Positions 1-5,120 of a stretch of 10,101 bases of DNA are shown in pieces. The stretch covers positions 1 to 10,101 of the forward strand of contig CAJFUU010000197.1 of assembly GCA_904420265.1 (NCBI GenBank). The letters are read 5' to 3'. The translations under genes and the position numbers were made by a program. Below the pieces are notes generated by a model. It made no database searches, was not told the origin of the DNA, and saw only the letters and a program-made list of their open reading frames with translations. Source of the DNA: an uncultured Clostridia bacterium. Its GTDB lineage: Bacteria; Bacillota; Clostridia; Christensenellales; Aristaeellaceae. The number at the start of each line of letters is the position of its first letter. Position 1 is the stretch's first letter.

Positions 1-205
1 CATCCAGGACGGCAATATCGTCATCCCTGGCTCCAAGAACCCCGCGCACATCCGGGACAACTTCAACCTGTTCGATTTCGCGCTCACCAATGCGGAAATG
101 GCGCAAATCGCCGCAATGGACCAGAAAAAACGCTATTATGTCAGCACGCCGGAAATGCTGCGGAAATACGCGGAAATCGTGCCGCCGGTAGACGAGCAAA
201 AATAA
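1..205 (+). CDS. Aldo/keto reductase, C-terminal fragment (5' end outside window)
   Basis: The reading frame is open from base 2 to a TAA at 203-205 and gives 67 residues. The motif IPGSKNPAHIRDNF, then FDFALTNAEMAQIAAMD, matches the C-terminal part of NADPH-dependent aldo/keto reductases: the Ser/Lys plus Arg/Asn cluster that grips the 2'-phosphate of NADPH, followed by the 'FDF.L...EM..I..MD' helix. Family members reduce aldehydes and ketones to alcohols in the cytosol using NADPH on a TIM barrel. The catalytic Asp-Tyr-Lys-His residues lie upstream of the window, so activity cannot be judged. The tail after the last helix (YYVSTPEMLRKYAEIVPPVDEQK region) is somewhat long but not unusual. 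The stop codon is part of the ribosome binding site of the next gene, so the two are almost certainly co-transcribed. Substrate is unknown. The family call is seen directly; the operon call is inference. Confidence 0.88.
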   Translation, partial: IQDGNIVIPGSKNPAHIRDNFNLFDFALTNAEMAQIAAMDQKKRYYVSTPEMLRKYAEIVPPVDEQK

Positions 206-210
206 GGAGG
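203..210 (+). promoter_or_regulatory. Shine-Dalgarno overlapping the upstream stop codon
   Basis: TAAGGAGG carries both the TAA stop of the aldo/keto reductase and a full GGAGG ribosome binding site, 8 nt before the ATG at 219. The arrangement favours translational coupling of the two genes and fixes the start of the flavin reductase. Confidence 0.85.
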
Positions 211-218
211 AATCTGAC

Positions 219-776
219 ATGCGCAAGAACTTTGGGGTCAAATCCTGGTTTTATCCGCTTCCCGTGCTGATCATCGGCACTTATGACAAAAACGGCGTTG
301 CAGACGCCATGAACGCCGCCTGGGGCGGGTTGTACGACGCGGACAAAGTGGTGCTTTGCCTGAGCGCGGGCCACAAGACGACCGCCAATATCCGCGAGCG
401 CAGGGCCTTCACCGTCAGCTTTGCCACCGCGCAGCAGGTGGTCCCTTCCGACTACGTGGGCATCATTTCCGCCAATCGTGAGCCGCGGAAGTTGGAAAAA
501 TCCGGCTTTCACACCACGAAGAGCGATTTTGTGGATGCGCCGTTGATCGACGAATTGCCAGTGGCTCTGGAATGCGAATTTGTCAAAGTAAACGAGGATG
601 GCAACATCATCGGCCAAATCGTCAATGTCTGCATTGACGAAAGCGTCCTGGGCGAAGATGGCAAACTCGACCTTGGCAAGTTCCGCCCCATTTGCTTTGA
701 ACCCGCGCGCAACGCCTACCACGCGCTGGGCGAAAAGGTGGGCAACGCCTTTGCAGACGGCGCGGCCCTGCAATAA
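219..776 (+). CDS. Flavin reductase-like, FMN-binding split-barrel protein
   Basis: The gene encodes 185 residues, the usual length for the flavin reductase (DIM6/NTAB) family. These cytosolic proteins bind FMN in a split beta-barrel and either reduce flavin with NAD(P)H or use bound FMN as a redox cofactor. Visible family features are the opening PLPVLIIGTYD strand, DAMNAAWGG (about residues 29-37, contacting flavin in relatives), LCLSAGHKTTANI with a Ser/His-Lys-Thr cluster near 45-57, AFTVSFA, the DYVGI(I)SAN segment, the ALECEF strand and the closing NAYHALGEKVGNAF segment. The start is the ATG 8 nt after a perfect GGAGG. It sits 13 nt after an aldo/keto reductase and is followed by a GC hairpin that may end or stabilise the transcript. 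Frame is intact. The exact electron acceptor cannot be told; an FMN-dependent oxidoreductase role is the family default. Confidence 0.88.
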   Translation: MRKNFGVKSWFYPLPVLIIGTYDKNGVADAMNAAWGGLYDADKVVLCLSAGHKTTANIRERRAFTVSFATAQQVVPSDYVGIISANREPRKLEKSGFHTTKSDFVDAPLIDELPVALECEFVKVNEDGNIIGQIVNVCIDESVLGEDGKLDLGKFRPICFEPARNAYHALGEKVGNAFADGAALQ

Positions 777-783
777 ACGCAAA

Positions 784-815
784 GCGCCCCGGCGGCAGAT
801 TTTCAGCCGGGGCGC
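784..815 (+). terminator. Strong GC hairpin between flavin reductase and SDR genes, no T-run
   Basis: GCGCCCCGGC (784-793) and GCCGGGGCGC (806-815) form a perfect 10-bp stem around a 12-nt loop, 7 nt after the flavin reductase stop. No T-tract follows (ATGCGCGTACTT), so it may be a 3'-end stabiliser, a partial attenuator or an inefficient terminator instead of a classical intrinsic terminator. Confidence 0.5.
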
Positions 816-862
816 ATGCGCGTACTTCGCGGAAGTTCGGACAGAGAGGAAGCGACATAGGC

Positions 863-1614
863 ATGAAATTGCAAGACAAAGTGGCGCTTGTAACAGGCGG
901 AGGCTCCGGCATCGGCAGGGCGATCGCGCAGCGCTTTGCGCAGGAAGGGGCGCATGTCGTCATTGTTGGCAGAAAGGAAACGCCTCTTCAGGAAACCGCC
1001 GCGCTGCATGAGAAGATTTCCTGCGTTGTGGGCGACATCACCAAAACGGAAACCATTGAAAACGTCATACGGACAATCGACGAAAAATTTCACGGGCAAT
1101 TGGATGTGCTCGTCAACAATGCCGGCTGATGCCCCGTGCAGCCTGTTACCGAAATGACCATTGCCGATTACGACCGCGCTTTCAATTTGGACGTGCGCGC
1201 CGTGGTGGAACTGACCATTCACGCGCTGCCGCTCATTCGCAAATCAAAGGGCAACATCATCAACCTGTCCAGCGTGGGCGCGACCCATCGCGCGCCGAAC
1301 CTGTCCATGTATGTGGGCGCGAAAGCGGCGGTGGAAAACTTCACCCGCGTATGGGCCTTGGAGCTGGCCAAAGACGGCGTGCGCGTCAACGCCATCGCGC
1401 CGGGAGCCATTCGCACAAACATCTGGAACGTCACCGATCTGTCCCCCGAAGCCGCCAAAGCCCATGAAGACGTCATTGCCAGGAGCATCCCCATGGGCCG
1501 TTTCGGCGCGCCGGAGGAAGTGGCCAACGTGGCGCGGCCTTCCTGGCCTCCGGCGAGGCCAGTTATGTCAGCGGCGCCATCTACGCGGTAGACGGAGCGC
1601 AGGGCGGCGCCTGA
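863..1614 (+). pseudogene. Short-chain dehydrogenase/reductase with in-frame TGA and 2-nt frameshift
   Basis: The locus encodes a classical SDR, normally an NAD(P)-dependent Rossmann-fold oxidoreductase, in three pieces. Piece one (863-1129) has VTGGGSGIG for cofactor binding and DVLVNNAG, then stops at TGA 1127-1129 directly after NNAG. Piece two continues in the same frame (CPVQPVTEMTIADYDRAFNL), holds the catalytic Ser (INLSSVGA), Tyr150 and Lys154 (YVGAK) and VNAIAPGAIRT, then loses frame near 1533-1536. Piece three (about 1537-1614, frame shifted by 2) reads AFLASGEASYVSGAIYAVDG and ends at TGA 1612-1614. Removing an extra CG at the GCGCG and reading the TGA as sense gives 249 residues, exactly the usual family length. 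A TGG (Trp) to TGA change is the simplest origin. Start ATG follows GAGAGGA at 844-850. The rest of the frame is well conserved, so the damage looks recent, or is sequencing error. The intact SDR downstream is a distinct, not recently duplicated, family member. Confidence 0.85.
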
Positions 1615-1637
1615 TGTCCTTTGGCAAAGCGATCATG

Positions 1638-1645
1638 CGGAGGTG
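1638..1645 (+). promoter_or_regulatory. Shine-Dalgarno that sets the start of the intact SDR
   Basis: CGGAGGTG lies 5 nt before ATG 1651. This favours ATG 1651 over the in-frame TTG at 1621, whose extra residues would be encoded by the ribosome binding site itself. Confidence 0.8.
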
Positions 1646-1650
1646 TAAAT

Positions 1651-2388
1651 ATGCAGGGAATTGAGAACAAGGTCGTGGTAATTACCGGCGCTTCATCGGG
1701 CATTGGCGAAGCCGCCGCGAAACTGCTCGCGGCAAACGGCGCAAAAGTTGTGCTCAGCGCAAGGCGCGCGGAGAGGCTGCAAAAACTCTCTGCCGAAATC
1801 GGAAAAAACGCCATTTTCCTGCAATCGGACGTATCCAGCGCCGAGGACATGCGGGCCTTGGCGGCATTGGCAAAAGAGACGTTTGGAAAAATAGACGTCC
1901 TTTTTGCCAACGCAGGCATCATGCCCGGCAGCAACATGTCCGCATTGAAAGTGCTGGATTGGACGCGCATGGTGGACATCAATATCAAGGGCGTCCTGTA
2001 CGCAATGGCGGCGGTTCTGCCCGAATTCATTGCGCAAAAGGCTGGGCATATCATTGTGACCTCCTCCATTGCCGGGACAAAATCTGTTCCAGGCAACGCC
2101 GTCTATTCGGGCACAAAGCATTTTGTGCGGGCGATGTTGGACTCTTTCCGTTCAGAATCCGTGATGGAGGGCACCAATATCCGCACCACCACCATTTACC
2201 CGGGAGCCATCAAAACCGAATTGCTGAACACCATCGCCCCGTCCGAAACAAAATCTGTGGTCGAAGCGTTTTACAGGAATGTGGGCCTGGAGCCGGACGC
2301 AGTCGCCAACGCAGTGCTGTACGCCATCGCCCAGCCTGACCACATCGACATATCCGACCTGGCGGTGCGGCCCAGCAGGGAAAGCTGA
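1651..2388 (+). CDS. SDR family NADP-dependent oxidoreductase
   Basis: This intact gene encodes 245 residues of a classical SDR. Residues 12-19 are TGASSGIG, the Rossmann glycine motif; R38 and R39 in SARRAERL follow beta-strand 2 and are the usual mark of NADPH preference. NAG is at 87-89, N111 in DINIKGV, catalytic S139 in TSSIAG, and Y152/K156 in YSGTK, so the Asn-Ser-Tyr-Lys tetrad is complete. PGAIKTEL (about 188-195) is the cofactor-contacting PG motif. Relatives reduce carbonyls or oxidise hydroxy compounds (YdfG/serine 3-dehydrogenase-like group), but the substrate cannot be read from sequence. It begins 36 nt after the broken SDR gene and is probably co-transcribed with it; the two share fold but differ clearly in sequence. 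The TGA stop falls at the normal C-terminus, which shows that TGA is used as a stop here. Confidence 0.92.
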   Translation: MQGIENKVVVITGASSGIGEAAAKLLAANGAKVVLSARRAERLQKLSAEIGKNAIFLQSDVSSAEDMRALAALAKETFGKIDVLFANAGIMPGSNMSALKVLDWTRMVDINIKGVLYAMAAVLPEFIAQKAGHIIVTSSIAGTKSVPGNAVYSGTKHFVRAMLDSFRSESVMEGTNIRTTTIYPGAIKTELLNTIAPSETKSVVEAFYRNVGLEPDAVANAVLYAIAQPDHIDISDLAVRPSRES

Positions 2389-2704
2389 TATTTGCAGCTG
2401 CCAGGAAAGGGACCGAAGCGCCGCAGCGCCGCAAAGATGCGGCTGCGCCCCTGTCGATGCTCCAGGAAAGCAGCCTCGCCGCCGCGGCTGTTTTTCAAGC
2501 GCAGCCTGCCGTTGGCGGTGCGCAAGCAGGAATGCAGAAAGTCTGCTTGACCAGGAAAGCTTGCAATTCTGAGGCGATTTTTCTTCCATTCCAGCGAAGA
2601 ATTCGCGGGCTTTGTGGAGAAGATCGAAATTTACGGCGACAAAATGGCCCCCAAAACGCATTGCAGAAATTTTCAAACTGGCTTCAACAGAAAGGGATGA
2701 CATT
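2389..2704 (+). other. 316-nt gap between SDR and CMD genes, no intact gene
   Basis: No ORF with a start, ribosome binding site and family-like sequence fits. The nonamer CCAGGAAAG occurs three times (2401, 2462, 2551). A hairpin lies at 2422-2447. One frame near 2595-2698 reads SSEEFAGFVEKIEIYGDKMAPK before ending at TGA 2698-2700; it looks protein-like but has no start and I do not recognise it, so it may be the tail of a lost gene or chance. No convincing promoter was found, though the length of the gap allows one. Confidence 0.5.
2422..2447 (+). terminator. Bulged GC hairpin after the SDR gene, no T-run
   Basis: CGCAG-CG-CCGCA (2422-2433) pairs with TGCGGCTGCG (2438-2447) around an AAGA loop: ten base pairs with a two-base bulge, 33 nt after the SDR stop. 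The lack of a T-tract makes a terminator role uncertain. Confidence 0.3.
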
Positions 2705-3028
2705 ATGGACAAAGTTACTGCCGGAAGAGACGCCATGGGCAAGTTTGCCCCCAAATTCGCCGCGCTCAACGACGATGTTCTCTTTGGTGAAGTGTGGTCC
2801 CGGGAGGACAAACTTTCGCCCCGGGACCGCAGCCTCATCACTGTTTCCGCCTTGATGGCCAGCGAGATTCTGGATTCTTCCCTCCTGCATCACATCCAGC
2901 GCGCCAAGGCCAACGGCGTTACCGGCACGGAAATGAGCGAGGCCCTGACGCAACTCGCCTTCTACGCGGGCTGGTCCAAGGCTTGGGCGGCGTTGCGCAT
3001 GGCCAAGGAAGTATATGGGGAAGAATAA
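2705..3028 (+). CDS. Carboxymuconolactone decarboxylase-family protein
   Basis: The 107-residue product matches the small all-helical CMD/AhpD-like fold. The pattern is FGEVWSRED, then LSPRDRSLITVSALMAS (residues 38-53), LHHIQRAKANGVTGTEMSEA (61-80) and LTQLAFYAGWSKAWAALRMA (81-100), i.e. the family's 'R.L.Tv..L', 'H...A..nGvt..E..E' and 'l..afYaGW..A' blocks. The AhpD CxxC pair is absent, so peroxiredoxin-reductase chemistry is unlikely; gamma-carboxymuconolactone decarboxylase activity cannot be assumed either, because many stand-alone relatives of this length have no assigned reaction. The start is ATG 2705, 8 nt after AAAGGGA. An upstream extension is open in frame but has no family-like sequence. 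The stop is followed after one base by the next gene's ATG, so these two are surely coupled. Frame intact. Confidence 0.9.
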   Translation: MDKVTAGRDAMGKFAPKFAALNDDVLFGEVWSREDKLSPRDRSLITVSALMASEILDSSLLHHIQRAKANGVTGTEMSEALTQLAFYAGWSKAWAALRMAKEVYGEE

Positions 3029-3029
3029 T

Positions 3030-3737
3030 ATGTTTACAGTATGCCACATGCTCGCCTCCCTGGATGGGAAGATTGACGGCGACTTTTTCGGCGCGCCGGA
3101 AACCGCGCCCGCGCTGCGGGCCTACGGAGAACTGCGGGGGTTTTACCGCTGCCAGGCAACCCTATACGGAACCACAACCATGCTGGGCGGCTATGCCGAA
3201 GGGCCGGCGCCGGCGCTACCGTCGGGCGGAGAGGCGCTCCCCCTGGAAGATTGGGTCAACGGCGAAGGCCGGGGCTTGGGGAATTTCATCGTTTCTGTCG
3301 ATCCCCGGGGCGAACTGGGTTTTTCCTCCAACGTACTTGAGAAAAAGGGCCGGCCCGCCGCCCATGTCATCGAGGCATTGACCGAAAGCGTTTCCCCCGC
3401 CTACCCCGCCTATCTGCGGCGGATGGGGATTTCCCATGTGTTTGCCGGAAAAGAACGCCTGGACTGCGCCCTGTTGCTTGCAAAACTACGCGCCCTTTTT
3501 GGCATTGAGCGGTTGATGATCGCCGGCGGCGGCGTAACAAACGCGTCTTTTTTGCAAGAAGGGCTGATCGACGAGGTGAGCTTGGTTCTCGCCCCGGTGG
3601 CTGACGGTTCCCCCTCCGCCGTTTCCATCTTTGAGCGCGCCGGCTTTCTGCCTCCGCATGCGCCCGTACCCTTTGCGCTGCTCGAAGCCAAGAGGCTGGA
3701 TGGCGACGCATTGTGGCTGCGCTACGTGAAAAAGTAG
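3030..3737 (+). CDS. RibD C-terminal-domain / dihydrofolate reductase-like protein
   Basis: The product of 235 residues is a single RibD_C domain, the NADPH-binding DHFR-like fold of the riboflavin-pathway pyrimidine reductase, but without the RibD deaminase domain. Visible blocks are CHMLASLDGKIDGDFF (residues 5-20), LYGTTTM (45-51), SVDPRGEL (89-96), IAGGGVTN (164-171, the nucleotide-binding glycine loop) and LIDEVSLVLAPVADG (179-193). Stand-alone proteins of this type are common in Bacillota and are thought to reduce a pterin-, pyrimidine- or other small-molecule substrate; a true riboflavin role is not supported by neighbours. ATG 3030 is preferred: GGGGAAG lies 6 nt upstream and family proteins start just before the 'HML.SLDGKI' strand. 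An alternative in-frame ATG at 3015 would overlap the upstream gene by 14 nt. A terminator follows about 90 nt after the stop. Confidence 0.88.
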   Translation: MFTVCHMLASLDGKIDGDFFGAPETAPALRAYGELRGFYRCQATLYGTTTMLGGYAEGPAPALPSGGEALPLEDWVNGEGRGLGNFIVSVDPRGELGFSSNVLEKKGRPAAHVIEALTESVSPAYPAYLRRMGISHVFAGKERLDCALLLAKLRALFGIERLMIAGGGVTNASFLQEGLIDEVSLVLAPVADGSPSAVSIFERAGFLPPHAPVPFALLEAKRLDGDALWLRYVKK

Positions 3738-3826
3738 CCGGCACGGCGGCGTCAAAATACCGCTTTCCTTCCGCCAGGAACATTTCCAAGCCTTACATCA
3801 CTGTTTCCAGACCACGCTTCCCTCCT

Positions 3827-3865
3827 GACCGCGCTTTCTTTTGAGAGCGCGGTCCATTCTGTTTG
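3827..3865 (+). terminator. Intrinsic terminator closing the redox gene block
   Basis: GACCGCGCTTTC (3827-3838) pairs with GAGAGCGCGGTC (3843-3854), a 12-bp stem with one T-G wobble and a TTTT loop, followed by the T-rich tail CATTCTGTTT. It lies 89 nt after the RibD_C stop. Confidence 0.8.
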
Positions 3866-3896
3866 CCACCCTTTCCTCTAAGCTCATGGTTTTTCC

Positions 3897-3925
3897 TTGA
3901 CATATACTTCCGAGGCATTTATATT
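3897..3925 (+). promoter_or_regulatory. Near-consensus sigma-70/SigA promoter, rightward, without an obvious gene
   Basis: TTGACA (3897-3902) and TATATT (3920-3925) are separated by exactly 17 nt, with only one base of twelve off consensus. Transcription would begin near 3932 and run right. It starts 43 nt after the preceding terminator stem, as expected for a new transcription unit, but no protein with a ribosome binding site follows. Confidence 0.65.
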
Positions 3926-4557
3926 CAGAATCCCCAAACGGGCATTTTATCTGCTTTTCCTGCTCGCGAACGTCTTAAATGGCAAAAAGAAATTTTTATA
4001 AACACCGTGTGTATTTAGCGGGCGCCGGCAGCCAACAACGGACAGGCCGGGAAAACCGCCGCGCTGCGCCGCAAGGATGAAAAACAGAAGAAGGTTTGTA
4101 GCCGCATTCCACTGTGCAAAAAGCGGGAAACGGTGATACGGAAAAAACCGACGCAAGTCGCGTGCTGGGGCCCGTCAAATGGGTGGCGGGCGAAAATCGC
4201 GTTACTCTCTTACTGGATACAAATTGCAAATGGAGCAAAGGCGCAGACAGATGCAGCGCTATATTGAGCGAATTACGGACGCAAGCGGAGCAAGCCATCC
4301 CTCGGGCGGAGCAGCAGGAGGTCATATGGCGAATTCCGGGCGCAAACAGAGCAAGTTTTCTCCCGATTTCCCACCGCCTTCACGGTATACAACTTCGTAC
4401 AACTCTTATCGTCGCCGCCGAATCAATGGATTTTTGGTTGAATTTTGGAATTATTTGGTTCGAAAACCATGGAATGAGGCCGGGCGGAGGAGCCGCTGAG
4501 TTTCGCAGCCATGGATTTCCTGAATGTCAAAACTGCATCGCCCACGCGTCTTCTTCT

Positions 4558-4641
4558 GGCGAGAATTTCTGCGCAGGCGAAGCGGTCTTCTCGCCCGAAG
4601 ATGCAGTTGCGCAGAAGCGCTGGGCGAGAATTCCTGCGCAG
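4558..4641. repeat. Composite direct and inverted repeat element
   Basis: GGCGAGAATTTCTGCGCAG (4558-4576) recurs as GGCGAGAATTCCTGCGCAG (4623-4641), 18 of 19 bases the same. Between them TTCTCGCCC (4588-4596) is the inverse of GGGCGAGAA (4622-4630), enclosing a GCGC-AGAA-GCGC mini-hairpin (4609-4620). The second direct copy can therefore pair with the central arm, giving a folded element of about 85 nt. It resembles small intergenic repeat families; copies elsewhere in the genome cannot be seen here. Confidence 0.6.
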
Positions 4642-4657
4642 CGCGATCCCTTGCGCG

Positions 4658-4677
4658 CCTCCGCGAATGGAGGTTTT
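4658..4677 (+). terminator. Weak T-tailed hairpin after the repeat element
   Basis: CCTCC (4658-4662) pairs with GGAGG (4669-4673) around GCGAAT and is followed directly by TTTT. The stem is only five base pairs, so termination strength would be low. Confidence 0.35.
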
Positions 4678-4821
4678 AAGGTTTATATTGGAGAGAGTGT
4701 GCGATGGCGAAAATCGCGAAATAAAGGCTTTGGGACGCATCCAGAGTCTTTTGTACACATCCGCTGCATTTTTACCGCCCCTCTTCCCGTACTCAATTTG
4801 AAGAAGATTTTAAACGTTAAA

Positions 4822-4845
4822 GCCCTGCGCGTTTGCGCGGAGGGC
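4822..4845 (+). repeat. Bulged hairpin related to the strong terminator downstream
   Basis: GCCCTGCGC (4822-4830) pairs with GCGC-GG-AGGGC (4835-4845): nine pairs, two bulged G, loop GTTT. The arrangement AAGCCC.GCGCGTTTG.GCG..GGGC matches the terminator at 5080-5106 closely, suggesting a degenerate copy of the same hairpin. No T-tail follows. Confidence 0.45.
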
Positions 4846-5054
4846 AAGCTGTCGAAAAGCAGCAGAATTGCCTTTCGAGAAGAGCAGTCTGCCAAAAGAA
4901 CTTGCATTGCCTTGCAAAAACTATCGGCCCTTCGTCATGGGAAGTACCGCTTCGAGGCGCATGTCCATGATAGCAACAGGCTTTCACCGCTTTCGTACAG
5001 TCGCGGCCGCAGAAACAGAAACTCAGAGAAAATTTCCTACTGGAAAGGCTTTTA

Positions 5055-5090
5055 TAGACTGAAGCCCCGCGCTAGACTGAAGCCCCGCGC
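5055..5090. repeat. 18-bp tandem duplication at the terminator
   Basis: TAGACTGAAGCCCCGCGC occurs twice back to back with no mismatch (5055-5072 and 5073-5090). The second copy contains the left arm of the terminator hairpin. Confidence 0.95.
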
Positions 5091-5115
5091 GTTTGGCGCG
5101 GGGCTTGTTCTCTTT
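5080..5115. terminator. Strong bidirectional intrinsic terminator
   Basis: AAGCCCCGCGC (5080-5090) and GCGCGGGGCTT (5096-5106) make a perfect 11-bp stem with loop GTTTG. The rightward tail is TTGTTCTCTTT, a good T-tract for + strand transcripts; the leftward tail (CTTCAGTCTA) is poorer. It lies 14 nt past the stop of the giant - strand gene, so it probably serves that gene as well as any transcript from 3897. Confidence 0.8.
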
Positions 5116-5120
5116 GGGTT

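Larger units (their letters stand above)
3926..5079 (+). other. About 1.15 kb without a recognisable gene
   Basis: The stretch is visibly more AT-rich and less periodic than its flanks. A 385-codon open frame (4114-5271) exists but starts at a GTG with no ribosome binding site, has no family-like pattern, reads through several repeats and the terminator, and ends inside the opposite-strand giant gene, so it is judged accidental. A 106-codon frame (4179-4499) has no ribosome binding site either. Contents that can be supported are a strong promoter at its left edge, a direct-plus-inverted repeat (4558-4641), two hairpins (4658-4677, 4822-4845) and a 13-mer, GGCGAAAATCGCG, present at 4189-4201 and 4706-4718. 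It may carry an untranslated RNA or decayed genes. Confidence 0.5.

Noticed and set aside
1127..1129. Selenocysteine or reassigned TGA in the SDR gene
   Set aside because: No clear SECIS-like hairpin follows the codon, the position is not catalytic in SDRs, a second frameshift exists in the gene, and TGA ends other genes here at their normal C-terminus (2386-2388, 5121-5123).
1621..1650. TTG 1621 as start of the intact SDR
   Set aside because: The extra ten codons contain the ribosome binding site for ATG 1651 and add nothing family-like before the first Rossmann strand.
3015..3029. ATG 3015 as start of the RibD_C gene
   Set aside because: It would overlap the CMD gene by 14 nt and adds five residues outside the family start; ATG 3030 has a well-placed GGGGAAG. 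The alternative is not fully excluded.
4704..4724. Tiny ORF MAKIAK after GGAGAGA, a possible leader peptide
   Set aside because: No gene or attenuator follows in the right place and six codons are easily found by chance.
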